A stretch of DNA of 64,000 nucleotides, taken from assembly GCA_032629725.1 (NCBI GenBank), contig JAFEVB010000012.1, positions 1,302,001-1,366,000 on the forward strand, read 5' to 3'. Origin of the DNA: Gremmenia infestans. Lineage: Eukaryota; Ascomycota; Leotiomycetes; Helotiales; Hamatocanthoscyphaceae. The notes below the pieces were generated by a model. It was not told the origin of the DNA. It ran no database searches and saw nothing but the letters and a program-made list of their open reading frames with translations. Shown here one piece after another: positions 35,972 to 47,043 of this stretch (position 1 is its first letter; each line of letters starts with the position of its first letter). Position numbers and translations under genes: made by a program.

Positions 35972-37931
35972 GATGGAGAAGTATATCTTTAGTTTTAGTT
36001 GTGGTTTTCTTGCAATTGCGACTGGATTTGGAAGCTGATAGTGATGACGACGAAAGTTGGTGTCAAGAACCTTAAGGCGATATTCTATTTTAGATGCAAG
36101 CTATTCCAGGTATTTCCAAGAGCAATGAATAGGCCGAATCGGGCAATAAATAGGAATATCCTTTTAGACTTGTGTCAGCTGAAATACTTTGCATTGTCCA
36201 TACCTAGGTATACCTAGGTAGTAAATTCTAAGTGACATAGCACTATAGGTAGGTGTGAAGCTGAAAACGGGAGATAAATCTTGTTCCACAACTAAATATA
36301 TCGGCGATTTACCCCGCTACCCCACATTAAAAATTCCCCAGTACCTTATATGTCTTACAAGAGAATAAGAACGTTTGGTAAAAACACCATCCTACATGTT
36401 ATACAACGTGAGGTTTCACTCTAAAATTAATCTGCAAAGCACCTTTTATCAAAGGCTAGGAAAAATCCAGGAACTCTCTGCCACCTGTCAAGTAAATTCG
36501 AAAAGGTGTTCCCTTAACCATGACTTCCTAAGACAGCTATTCTCATACCTACAATTAGGCCAAATAAGCAGCCTGAACTATATTATATCACACAGAAAAC
36601 AACGTTACTAGTATCTTATGCGATACGATGAGTATAATCGAACTCCATCCGTACCTAAAGCCCGTGGGGTCATCACAATCCATTAGCCGACGACAATCTT
36701 CATCTCAAGAGAGGATGGCTAGAAGAAACCATCTCTTGTCCACCAAGTCCTTGTTAAGAATAAAAAAGCGGCAGTATAGATTTCCGGCACGGAATTGCAC
36801 ATAATGACCCCAGAATCTTTCATAATAGCGGTATTTGAGAGACAGCTGACGGCTAATGTTGCCGATTGGATTTAACATCATGCTAGGTTTGAGAATCCGT
36901 GCTTTCGAGCTTCATTTAATTATAAAGGGTTTGACGCCCTCGAATGTCACGAAGAGATCTAATTAGTAAGGATCAGAAATCCGGAGTCAGCATATCTTCT
37001 TTATTCCATTATCTAGGAGAAAATCGGGGAAAAGAAACGTCGAACTTATTTACTTCCAGAAGATATCTAGGAGCAAGAACCTGCTTGTAAACACATCACT
37101 TACGTGCAACATTGCATACATAGTGAGGATGGAACAGGTCCATAAAGTCAAGATCAAACTTCTCTTTTGTAGGTATATCTAGACGCGTGACGAACTCTTT
37201 TCAGCAAGCAAAATTATGTCCTATCAGCCATCATATATTTCTTCCACGGCACGCGTTAGCATAGCTAGATTGGAGGCAACAATGTTTCCGCGCATCATAA
37301 GATCTCTCCCACACGGCCTCTTGAATTCCATATGCCACAAATGATCGAGGGATTTGAATGTAGGGCTTTGGGTTGTTTTTCTCACGACATATGACCTGAG
37401 TCCGTGAGGAATGCCCATAACCTGGTCTGCGTTTTCCTGTCTTCGTTTCTATCTAAAGTCCTCATTATTGGAGTAACGGGAGCGAGATTCTACGGCTTGC
37501 GACTATGCCCATCGAGCAGTTTCATCTATGAAAGGGACTTGATGACTCGAGGGATTCCTTGTGCGATTGGTACTGTAATGTCTAGAATCATGTCAGTATC
37601 TGTGGGTTGTTTGGATCGAAAGGTTTGCATTACTCACGTCGATGGACGCATTTTGCCGGATTGTATTAGGTCTATGAAATGATTCAACAGAAGAGTAACT
37701 TAGGTATGCGGAAGGATAGGAGGTAAGGACAAGTTACAGAATTGAGGTAAAACAAACGTCCCTTTCACCAGGCTGTACCTTCCAATGAAAGTTTATCAAC
37801 ATCCACAAGCGATTCTCCCAAGAGCCAACTGAGAAATCAATATAGCAGCTTTCATTGGTATCATAAAGTCAATCTCACTATTTTCCGCTCAACCTAAACT
37901 CCTGCGCTAGAAAGTCAAAATCCCCAACGTC
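35972..37931. other. Gene-poor AT-rich interval
   Basis: About 2 kb with only short, domain-free open frames. A tandem pair of the palindrome TACCTAGGTA lies at 36201-36220. The carrier promoter occupies the left end. Confidence 0.5.
36201..36220. repeat. Tandem TACCTAGGTA palindrome
   Basis: Two adjacent perfect copies of the 10-bp palindrome, about 230 bp upstream of the PIN-like carrier start. Confidence 0.7.
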
Positions 37932-38849
37932 TCAGCGTCTTCCCCGTCCTCCACGACCCCGACTTCTGCTCCTACTTCTATCATCATAACTACTATAGCT
38001 GCTATAACTCGGGCTTCTCCTCCTTCTACCTGCATTGCGACCAGGGCTATCACGTCTGCCTCCTCGTCTTCTAGGTGGAGAGCGAGATCGAGACGAGAGC
38101 GATCTTGAACGGGTTCTGTGCCGTCTCGGTGATCGGGATCGAGAGAGGGTTCTGGGCCTGTACGTATCAAAGTTCCTGTCGGTTCGTCCATAGCTTGGTG
38201 GTGGGGAGCGACGGCGAGGAGCTGGTGGTCCTCGAAAGCTTGCTGATGCAGGTCCTCGGGGATCAATGTTTGCGCCGCGTCTCGCGAGAGGTGGGGATGG
38301 GGAGAACTTTCGGCGCGGGAGAACGATTGATACATTGATGACTGCCCCATCGATTTGAGATTCGTGCATGTGTGCAATTGCTGCTTCGGCATCGGCTTCG
38401 GACGTGTAAAGGATGTAAGCTGTTCCACGGTTTGTAGCGACTACAAGGTTAGCAACAGCGATTAGAATGAGACAAAAGGGCGTCTCACATTGTCTGTTCA
38501 TTGGCATGTCCAAGTCTCGAATTTGGCCATAGGCACCAAAGATTTCTCGCAGATGCTCTTCGTTGACATTTTTCGTAAGCTTCTCAATGACAACCTGCCA
38601 AATGTTAGCGACTTATTGCGCGAGATGATTCGAGCTCACCTTTGTGCTTCTGATCGGGCTTGGGCTCCTTCCGCGACTGGCGCTGCGACTCTCACTCCTG
38701 TATCTGCCATTCCTGCGAGGGCTGCGACTTTGCGAACGTGGAGAAATTGTGCGACGGGGTCTTGAGACAGATCTTGACTCGGGTCGAGAATGCTCGGAAT
38801 AAGGGGAGCGACTGCGCGATCTTCCTCTGGATGGAGATCTTGAAGGCAT
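37932..38849 (-). CDS. RNPS1-like SR protein (RRM flanked by RS domains)
   Basis: Three exons, 38849-38640, 38594-38489 and 38440-37932, encode 274 residues. Residues 1-70 are an Arg/Ser domain. An RRM follows at about 71-150: VVIEKLTKN, then GQIRDLDMPMNRQF, and NRGTAYILY as the RNP1 region. The C-terminus is again RS- and RG-rich, ending RGRGGRGRR. The order RS-RRM-RS and the IRDLDMP signature match RNPS1, a splicing activator and exon-junction-complex component in the nucleus. Introns interrupt the RRM coding region. The start at 38849 is preferred because it begins the RS domain directly; an upstream in-frame ATG at 38888 adds 13 residues. Confidence 0.88.
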
Positions 38850-39480
38850 CTTGAAAGCTTGAGTTAGGAATGGACACGCGTTGAGCATCGCGATTCGCGA
38901 GGCTTTGAGAACAGAATCAAATCACAGTCACGTGTCAATGTTAGCGTGGAATGATAGGATCCCAAATCTTTGTACCTGCATCTCAACAATGCGCTTTGTA
39001 TGCGGATCCAGATTCGTTTGACACTATCCAGTAGAGCTTCTCGGTATTCAAATTTTGTCAGAATTGTAATTGTATTAGGAAGATAAGTATCTAATATAGG
39101 ACCAGCAACTAAATGTGCAGAAAAGAAACCTAATAATAAAGCCAGAGGCAATCGTAATCTTTATTCACATCCTCGTTGGAGTGAGTGAACGATGTCTTCA
39201 TAGGTCGAAATCTAAAGCCAAGATATCCGGCCTCTCTTTTTGACTTTGTGAGTGATGTGCATAGATTACCTGTCCTGTCCATAGGGTAGGTAATAATGCA
39301 AACTAATTATTGCATTGATTGTTCCGCCCGCAAATAGTAGGTCAAGCCTGTCAGGCTTGCGCCAAAAAGAAAAGTTCAGGATAGGGGCTACTAAGCGAGA
39401 TACCACCACACCAACCAAAATGAAAGACAAGAATGTAAAAAATGCTGTTTGAAACAGCAAAAATATGGTTAACAGTAAAC
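38850..39480. other. Intergenic region
   Basis: It holds the promoter of the RNPS1-like gene and, at the right end, the 3' flank of the tRNA gene. A 95-codon and a 64-codon minus ORF here have no recognisable feature. A perfect hairpin (TGCTGTTT with 1-nt loop) lies at 39443-39459. Confidence 0.5.
39437..39463 (-). terminator. Pol III terminator candidates of the tRNA gene
   Basis: On the tRNA strand a run of five T (39463-39459) comes 18 nt after the tRNA end, and a run of six T (39442-39437) follows. Four or more T end Pol III transcription. A small inverted repeat lies between them. Confidence 0.7.
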
Positions 39481-39629
39481 TGCCCTCGGACGGAATCGAA
39501 CTTTAAGAGACATGTTAGCTGATTGTGCTAGGAATAGTCAGATAATTATGAACTTACCCGGCAACCTCGTCATATACGTCTGTAATTGATCGCTACTAGT
39601 GACGCGCTCTACCATTGAGCTACGAGGGC
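39481..39629 (-). tRNA. tRNA-Thr(AGU) with a position-37 intron and a second, spliceosomal-like insertion in the T-arm
   Basis: Read on the minus strand, the acceptor stem GCCCTCG pairs perfectly with CGAGGGC, then A73 at 39481. The D-arm is GCTC/GAGC with loop AATGGTA, and the A box TAGCTCAATGG is intact. The anticodon stem CGTCA/TGACG is perfect; the loop gives CU-AGU-A, then a 20-nt intron (39593-39574), then A38. The variable loop is AGGTT. T-stem GCCGG and T-loop TTCGATT are separated by 57 nt (39557-39501) that begin GTAAGT, contain AGCTAAC and end AAAG. After its removal the T-stem pairs with CCGTC with one C-U mismatch, and the mature RNA is 72 nt. The B-box core GTTCGATTCC is kept because the insert ends in G. 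Whether it yields functional tRNA is unknown. Confidence 0.85.
39501..39557 (-). other. 57-nt GT-AG insertion inside the tRNA T-arm
   Basis: It starts GTAAGT (consensus 5' splice site), has the branch-like motif GCTAAC about 15 nt from the end, and ends AAAG. Its size and signals match the protein-gene introns of this window (49-90 nt). It interrupts between nucleotides 53 and 54 of the tRNA; one G makes the exact border ambiguous by 1 nt. Confidence 0.75.
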
Positions 39630-41196
39630 TAGATGTGATTTTTGAATCTTCTGACGCTATTTTAAAATATACCTAGGCTAAGTCACATGGTGTGGTTAAG
39701 GCGTTGAAATTGGTAATGTAATATCTCCCCTACTAGTATACTTTAGAACCGGAATTAAGTCCTAGGTTTACTAGATATACCTTTCCATGGGGTTTACAAG
39801 TATATAATTAGAAGGTCCTTATATATTATTTTTCTAAATTGTAAAAATTTAACGCTAGCATATGTACCAATCTGCTACCTATGATACCTCTACTTAAGCG
39901 AAAGCACTACTACAAAGCATTAAAGCTTTTATAATCTGATAATAATCAATAAATATGATAGGTCAAAAACCTAGATCGGCAAACTAATATTCCTTATATA
40001 ATATATAGATAGAAGAAGCTTAGATAACCTTCCTTCAGCCCTCCGTGGGCCACTGCCATGGTGGTCGAGAGTAGGCTAAGGTATAATCAAGGTCTCAATT
40101 GCTTTTTCTATCTTTAGTGTATCTAATACTAAGATGCACCGATTATGAGAAAGCTACACCTAAAAGTTTCATACGCCAAAAGTGAGGGCAAGTCGAAGCA
40201 CTCACGATTTCCTAACTAAATCTTGTCGACATTGCCTACATTGCTATCTTAAAAGGTGACCAATTCAAGCTACCCTTATAATACTTGTAATAGGTACTAC
40301 TTTCTACCGCATAGATCGCATAGTTGAGCTTGAACACGATTTCTTGTTCGAAATCAAGATAGTCTTAAGATTCTTCAAGCAATTGAAATATAACATGTGT
40401 GTAGATGTGCGACGTGAATTCCGATCCACTTCTAAATTACTACTCCCATTCTCATGTTATCTTTAAATCCAACAATCACCAGGCGGATATCGAATTAATC
40501 ATTCCAATTATAGCTCTTAATTATAAGTCAATCTTAAGGCTGAGTAAATTATTATATCATTACAAGTGATGAATTTGGGTTTAGTCAAGCTGGGAGAATA
40601 TAGCTAGGATACAAGTTAATAAGCCACTCGTATTTAATTCTTCCCAAGGTCCCGAATTATCTAGAGTTGCTATATAGCATTTGTAGGCAAACTCTCCCAG
40701 ATCTCCCACACTCTCAGCACAAGAGGCGGGTCCGACAAGGTCTCAACTCGAATGCTTTGCCTGGGGTGCGAAATGAGTAGCGAGTAAGTTTATAGGAGAA
40801 GCTATGAAAAAAAGCTGGTTCTACAGTCTATATCCATATAACTGCCAAACAACTTCTTCAAGCTTGGACTTGAAGGATTAGAAGATCGCTAGAGTTGCGG
40901 AGTGGGGTGTGCAGACGTTTCGGGGAATTCATAAAGATATTGTCGACTTGATCATATACGGAGATACTTAGGAGTATCATTTGATTAAGGAAGTGTAAAT
41001 ATTTTATTCCGTATCTCTCAACTGCACTTCACTAGTATTAACACCAACCCCCAATTTTGCAAAGTTTTATTAGGATCTCTACCTTAACCATAGAACTTCC
41101 TCGCTTAACATTCCAGCCCCCTAAAGTCCTCCTACTTCCCAGCCGTAAAGAAAATGCTACATCAAGCCTTATGTCCACGAATAAGACTGCTTCTGT
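39630..41196. other. AT-rich, gene-empty block
   Basis: Stops are dense in all frames, and TA-rich sequence prevails with a small GC island near 40038-40075. No coding or RNA gene is recognised. The composition would fit an old repeat degraded by repeat-induced point mutation, but no element can be named. Confidence 0.45.
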
Positions 41197-42186
41197 TTAG
41201 TTTTCTAAAAAGCTACCTAAGGCCTGAATGAATTTTTCAGTCTCCTCTAACTGCGGACAATGAGAACTAAGTCCAAATCGCACCCATTTGACTTTAGCCG
41301 AAGGCTCTTTAAAGAACGGCTGCATACATTCATCCTGCGCCACATCAAAATAGCCATTCATCAAAAGAATCCCGCCCGGCACCACCTCAACTGTCAACTT
41401 TTTCAAATCCTCCTCAATATTAAAGGACTTGAGGGAGCCACTTATATCGAAATCGCTGGCCCCGAACATGGTCATGCATACGGTGGGATCACTCACCCAG
41501 GCCTGAAACGGCTCGGTGAGTTCTTTAGGAAGAGTGTCTAATCGACACGAGTGCCGCTTGTTGAACTCGTTCGTGGCCGCTTCATATTCTGAGGTATCCG
41601 TCTTGCCCTCCTTTTCACACTGGGTCAAGATGTTCTGTATATCAGGCGGCATAGCCGCGCGCAGCTTGTTCGCCACCGTCATCCACGTCCCCATCGAAGC
41701 TGGGCTGTTGCTGATGATGAGCTTTCGCAGCCCTACCGGCTGCACTGTCGCAGTGTATAATGCTGCCAGCATCCCACCCCAGCTCTGACCGAAGAGGTCA
41801 AACTTCTGTATTCCCAGTGTCTGCCTAAGATTGTCGAGCTCAGCCATGAAGAGCTCTGGGGTCCACAAACCCGCGTCGCCCATGTGATCCGGAAAACGAG
41901 TACTTTCGCCGCAGCCAATCTGGTCGTACATAATAACCGGGATGCCATAGTCGGTCAGCACGAGCGATATTGGGAGCAAGTAGCCGTGAGGTATGCCCGG
42001 CCCGCCGTGCAGTGCAATAAGTGGGACCTTGCCAGATTTGAGATCGCCATAGATCTCAAAGGCAGTCTCGCCATCGAGGTCATGGTTGGGGATTTTGAAG
42101 GGAGCCCTGCCTGTTTTAGTCGGCTTTAGATACGGTCGTTCTTGGCCCGGAGGCTTGGGATATGTTGCTGAGTCTGGAAGCGCCAT
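41197..42186 (-). CDS. Proline iminopeptidase-like alpha/beta hydrolase (S33)
   Basis: Single-exon gene of 329 residues. The HGGPG oxyanion motif lies at residues 60-64. The nucleophile elbow GQSWGG (Ser about 135) follows DQIGCGES, and the catalytic Asp and His probably sit in NGYFDVAQDE and LSSHCPQLEE near the C-terminus. Length and motifs match fungal proline iminopeptidases and L-amino-acid amidases, which release N-terminal residues from short peptides or amides. There is no signal peptide, so it is likely cytosolic. The ATG at 42186 has a CCCCC lead. The gene is an island between two AT-rich blocks with no related neighbour. Confidence 0.92.
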   Translation of the reverse strand: MALPDSATYPKPPGQERPYLKPTKTGRAPFKIPNHDLDGETAFEIYGDLKSGKVPLIALHGGPGIPHGYLLPISLVLTDYGIPVIMYDQIGCGESTRFPDHMGDAGLWTPELFMAELDNLRQTLGIQKFDLFGQSWGGMLAALYTATVQPVGLRKLIISNSPASMGTWMTVANKLRAAMPPDIQNILTQCEKEGKTDTSEYEAATNEFNKRHSCRLDTLPKELTEPFQAWVSDPTVCMTMFGASDFDISGSLKSFNIEEDLKKLTVEVVPGGILLMNGYFDVAQDECMQPFFKEPSAKVKWVRFGLSSHCPQLEETEKFIQALGSFLEN

Positions 42187-43862
42187 GGGGGACAAAAGAC
42201 CTGGTGCGGTCTATTAACAAGGTGATATTAAATATGGGAAGGCAAGCCTAGTTGTCTTATATGCATAGCTTACTCCTCGTTTATGTAAGCCGATCCTTTC
42301 CATTTCATTAGGCAGGTCGTATTTTCGAGGGTCTAGGCGCTCTTCGATGTCCTTTCCAATAGTGGGGTAATATTCTACATATAAGTCTATGTCATCAAGC
42401 GTGTTCCTATATAAAACGCTAACTACAATAGGAAGCTGCTTCTTCTTTATACTATTATATAAATTTCGTTTTAGTCGGTTATCTAGGACTTATTATTTAA
42501 GAACTTGAAGGGTAGCAGGTGTGAAAACAGATGAAGATTAAAGTTGAGGTCTAAAAGTCATAGACGAGTAAGGGTTATATCCCCTCGGCCTCGACTTCCG
42601 TACCTATGGGCAGAATATTCACCTAACCATAATGCTTCACTTTCAACCACTCTACCAAAAATACCATTTCAAGTATTTCTATCAAGTAACTGCTCATCTT
42701 AGCAGTAAGCAATCATGAATGGACTATCGCGATGATGCGGATTATGGTTCAATGTTTAGACGCCTCTTGATACGAAACTTATAGTTGATGGTATTCTTGG
42801 AGCGGATTATTCACTAAAAATAGTAGAGTTGTTCCAGTAAACAAAGCAGCCGCCGAAATCTTTGATGTGACAGTGAAAGAGATATTAACAGCAAGCTTTA
42901 CACCATTCACCTAATACAGAACCAAAAGAAAAAGCACAACTTATAGTAAAAATTCAACATAAGTAAATTATTATACAGCAACCAATTTTGAACTACCCGA
43001 GAACCCCGGGGGTTTATCCGAAGTATGATATCAATTGCCCATATTGAATATCTCCTATGCAATTGGCAAAACAGTTTCTGAGATCGTCTCTTACTTTTGG
43101 TCCATTTTGGATCAATGAAGTTTATATGATATCATTGCAGTAGTGGTTCTTCATATACTATGCAGTTCCTCCTTTGGAAACTGTAAAGTCTTCTGAGATC
43201 TTCGGCAGACTGCAAGCCGACGAACCTGGTCAGGAACGTACAACTGTATGCCTTTAGGGTTTGAATATATAAACTATAGGAGTGAGTATCTTTAGGGTTT
43301 CAATCACAAGAGACGTTCTAGCACATATGGTACATGTGAAGCAGCCAACACCTACTACCCAGCCCATTTCAAATCATATGAATCTCTATGTATGGAAAGT
43401 TAATTAAAGTACTAAACAGCGAAAAGGATTTAGATGAATTTTCGGTTTTCTGTTCTTTTCAACTTCGCAAGTATAAATGACAGTGAATTTTTATATGACA
43501 GCAAGTCAGACGTTGAATGTAATTGCGGCGATAACAGAAATCCAAGTTCGCTCTAACAACTTAGGGCCAGACTCTACCCTCCCATAATCACTGTGCTCTT
43601 TGCTAATTGTATATAAATAACATCTCATAAAAGTGTTGTTCAATATCATATTATCTTTGGCATAGCTTGGTGTTGAATTCAAGATCGAATGAATGAGAGA
43701 GATATACTTTAGTAATCTAGCACTTGCAAGTTTTATCTTTTTGGAAGGAATGTGGTAATAGATGGTAGGGCAGAGAAGCGTATCAAATCATCTCATTACC
43801 ACAAAACCTTTCTCCTTCTCTGATGACGACGAACACAAGATTCTCCACCCTTGAATCACACC
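42187..43862. other. AT-rich, gene-empty block
   Basis: It is similar in composition to 39630-41196. No open frame of note and no RNA gene were recognised. The peptidase promoter is at the left end. Confidence 0.45.
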
Positions 43863-44621
43863 TCATACCCCCTTATCTGCTAGTCTCTTTCTCACATCTT
43901 CAATCCTCTCCCTCTGCCTGCCCCCCTCAAAATTCCCCTCCTCTAACCAACTCTCCAACACCCTTTTAACCGACCCCCACTCCTCTACTACTACCGAAAA
44001 CCAAGCCGTATCCCTCCTACGCCCCTTCACAACCAGATGCCTCCGAAACGTACCTTCATAGCTAAACCCCAACCTTTTCGCCGCGTTCATACTCGGTTTA
44101 TTACGATCATTACATTTCCACTCGACCCGCTCATAGCGCAGCTCTTCAAAACAAAGTTTCATAAGTAGAAAACTGGTCTCGGTCGATGCGGCCCTGCGTT
44201 GCAGGAGGGGTGAGTATACCACGTGGCCGATTTCTATGGTGTGGTGGGCGGGGACGATGGACATTAGTGTTGTGACGCCGACAGGGATTCCTTCTGACGG
44301 GATGGCAGAGGAGAGGGCGGGGGGTATGTGGGCGGGGTTGTGGGAGAGGAGGACGAATGGGATGAAGAAGGTGCCGGTGCACATGAACTCTATATGTGCG
44401 GTGAAAGACTCGAGGTCGAGGAATGGGCCGCCGGGGATGTAGGTCCAGAGGGAGGCATTGGAGGGGCCGGCGAGGGAGTGGTAGAGGAGAGGGGCGTCGG
44501 AGAGTTGGAGGGGCCGGAGGGTTATGTATTGACCGTGGAGAGTTGAGAGGGGGGAGTCTATGGAAGGGGTTATAGAAGGGATTGTTGAGACGGGATCGCC
44601 TTCTGGTTCGTGGGCGGCCAT
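43863..44621 (-). CDS. GNAT-family N-acetyltransferase (RimJ/RimL-like)
   Basis: Single-exon gene of 252 residues. After about 30 residues, YITLRPLQLSDAPLLYHSL is the usual beta1-helix1 start of GNAT enzymes. It continues with PVGVTTLMSIVPAHHTIEIGHVVYSP (central strands) and then QRRAASTETSFLLMKLCFEEL, the acetyl-CoA region, and RVEWKCNDRNKPSMNAAKRLGFSYEG, the highly conserved C-terminal signature. These enzymes acetylate small molecules or N-termini; the substrate is not deducible. I chose the ATG at 44621 (MAAHEPEG), as the upstream in-frame ATG at 44687 adds a non-conserved stretch. Confidence 0.88.
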   Translation of the reverse strand: MAAHEPEGDPVSTIPSITPSIDSPLSTLHGQYITLRPLQLSDAPLLYHSLAGPSNASLWTYIPGGPFLDLESFTAHIEFMCTGTFFIPFVLLSHNPAHIPPALSSAIPSEGIPVGVTTLMSIVPAHHTIEIGHVVYSPLLQRRAASTETSFLLMKLCFEELRYERVEWKCNDRNKPSMNAAKRLGFSYEGTFRRHLVVKGRRRDTAWFSVVVEEWGSVKRVLESWLEEGNFEGGRQRERIEDVRKRLADKGV

Positions 44622-45007
44622 GTTTGTTAGAGTAAGGGTTGGAGAGATATGAGGAAAGGTCCGAAAAATGAAAGTTAATATTCTCATAAACGTGACTTAA
44701 GTAAGAAATTTGGATTAGCACTTGCCAATTCCTTACGGAGCTCTATTATATATCTAGTAAATCCTTGCATATTCGAAGTTATGACTCTTGAAGCTAAAGA
44801 CACAATAAGTGGGGGCATCATGTGAGTCACAGGGCGTGAGTTTTAAAATGGTCCATCTTGTAAGGTCTCAAATTTCTCTGATATATAAGAGAAGATGGTG
44901 AATCTTCTGTAAACTTAATTCTTCTCCGTAGGCGCACAATTCCCCGGCACCGGCTCACGTGACACTGACACCGTTTTTACTTATTCATCGTACAAAACCG
45001 CTCCTGC
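44622..45007. other. Intergenic region
   Basis: Promoter of the acetyltransferase and 3' flank of the nucleoporin gene. No other feature is seen. Confidence 0.5.
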
Positions 45008-46552
45008 TCATGAATAGGGGATATAGCCAGCAGGTGTCGTGCTCATCTTATGCCTCATGAAAGCCGACTTTTCAGAAAAGTCTGCCTCCGCCTTGGCTTT
45101 TCTATCTTCTTTCTTCACCCGTAGAGGCTCAGGCCCCTGATCCTTGACCCAATTGACATAATCGTTTTGAATGGATTCTATTTCCTTCTTCAAATGGTCC
45201 AGTTGGGTTTGGTAGTCCTCGAGAATCTAACAACATTAGCCACATCCGCATCCGCAAATACAGACTGAATACATACCTTCTTTGCCTGTTGGGTCATGCC
45301 CTCGTCCAATCCAACAGGGTCCTCTGAACCACTCATTTCTATCTCTGCCTTCAATAGTTTTGCTCGCTCCTGTACTGTCAGCATCCGGGCCCATATCTCC
45401 TCCCCTCTCGCACCAAGTCCAGGATCCGTAACGCCTCTTTCTAGAGCTTGTAATTTCGTCTTTAGATCCTCTTCATCAGCCCCCAACGCATATCCCCTAT
45501 TTCTCAAGATCTGAACCTTGGTTGCCAATGATAAGCATCTTTGCTTGAGTTGGACATGCCTCCTCCTCGCTTCCATAGCCCTGATACTTGTCTTCGTATC
45601 ATGGTTTGACAGCATCAACGATAGAGAGTTGTTGATCTCGTGGAGGCGAGCGTTGTAGTGCGCGAGATTCCGTTGTTGAAGTTCGATCCTCTTCCCTAAC
45701 TGCTCGAATCCAACACACAGAACTGGAATGAATCCGGGACCGGGTTTCTTTGATAGGGCCTCATCCCAGGCTTTCGGGTCTTCAGTCGGCCTGGGCTTGT
45801 AAAATGGCGCCATGTTTTCATCCACCTTGTTGTAGAAATAGTGTTGAAACACGCAATTGGGGCTGCCGATGTCCCATTTTTGGAGGACAGTTGCGATTTG
45901 CTCGGGAACGCTCTTTTCACCTATTAAGTACTGATTAGGATCGAACACAAACAAAGGCTCAAGAAAACCTACGAGGATTCACTCCACTGTTTGGCTGCCA
46001 TAATGATCCACCAAGTTGGCTTTGCCCTAATTGAGGCTGCTGCTGTTGTGTTGATGAAGAGAAGAGCCCCGGCTGTTGTTGCTGGTTTTGACTCTGTCCC
46101 AGACCACTAAATAAACCTCCGCTCTGTTGCTGATTCTGCTGTGTACTCTGGCCGAATCCACCGAATAAGCTACTAGCTTGCTGCTGCTGTGGTTGCTGTT
46201 GACTCTGCTGCGTATTCTGACCCAAACTTCCGAACAGCCCCCCTGCTTGTTGCGGTTGCTGTTGAGTGCTTTGACCAAAGAGCCCTCCTGTCTGCTGCTG
46301 CGGTTGAGGTTTATTTAAACCGCTGAACAAGCCGCCAGTTTGCGCCGGTTGGGTTTGCTGTGAACTTTGGCCAAATAACCCCCCAGTTTGTTGAGGCTGA
46401 CTTTGCTGCGTGCTCTGCCCAAACATGCCTCCATTTTGTTGTGGTTGACTCTGCTGCGTGCTCTGTCCAAATAACCCTCCTCCAGTCTGCGTGCTTGACC
46501 CAAACAATCCTCCTCCGCCCGTCTGGCCCGTCGTCGACCCAAACATCGACAT
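45008..46552 (-). CDS. NUP57: Nucleoporin of the Nup54/Nup57 family
   Basis: Three exons, 46552-45973, 45920-45277 and 45226-45008, encode 480 residues. Residues 1-190 are FG/GLFG repeats with Gln-rich spacers (about 15 FG units), the disordered barrier domain. Exon 2 begins REKSVPEQIATVLQKWD and includes CVFQHYFYNKVDE, the Nup54 signature, then long coiled coils (residues about 280-450). This subunit joins Nsp1 and Nup49 in the central channel of the nuclear pore. The exon 1-2 splice is chosen so that RE-KSVPEQ is restored; retaining the intron would shift the frame. The start MSMFGS gives the normal family N-terminus. Confidence 0.93.
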
Positions 46553-47043
46553 TAAGGTATGGTGTAGCAAGAAAGCTGCAAGGAATGTGTGGTTCGATGT
46601 GAGAGATTCGTGTAGCAAAATTATCGCTGTATGCAAGTCGCGGATTCGAGAGCGCGTTCGAGGATGGAAGAAGTGAATGGGTATTATTATTTATGCTGAG
46701 AAAGCGAGGGCTGAGAAAACAGAGGAGATGATCACTGGGACTCGAGATGACGATCGCAAGAACCTGAAGATGCAGCGCAGGGAATTGGTGCTCTTGCTTT
46801 GGAGTCGGGGAATGTAGCGTACTGTATGTAGTAAAAGTTCAAATGCCTCGTTGACTTTCTTTTGTTGTCGCGAAAGCTGAGCTGAGCTTCTTGAGGCGGC
46901 GCGAGCCTCACTCCGTCGCTTGGCCGCCCAATCAATTCCCACGTTCCTTGTGACCTCGAACCTCACTTCAAGCTGCCGACAAACATCAAAGCTATCAATT
47001 GACTCCACCACGAACCTTTGAATCTGCCAGGAGAGCTTTCAAG
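46553..47043. other. Divergent promoter of NUP57 and the complex I gene
   Basis: About 490 bp separate the two starts. No TATA box is evident, as is usual for fungal housekeeping genes. Confidence 0.55.

Noticed and set aside
37907..38428. Long alternative-frame ORF over the RNPS1-like gene
   Set aside because: It is a shadow of the Arg/Ser-rich frame; low-complexity repeats leave several frames open.
39266..39460. 64-codon hydrophobic ORF (minus) beside the tRNA
   Set aside because: It overlaps the Pol III terminator region, has no family feature and lies in AT-rich DNA where hydrophobic chance frames are common.
39501..39557. Self-splicing group I or II intron, or archaeal-type bulge-helix-bulge intron, in the tRNA T-arm
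   Set aside because: 57 nt is far too short for self-splicing introns, and no bulge-helix-bulge pairing is evident at the borders.
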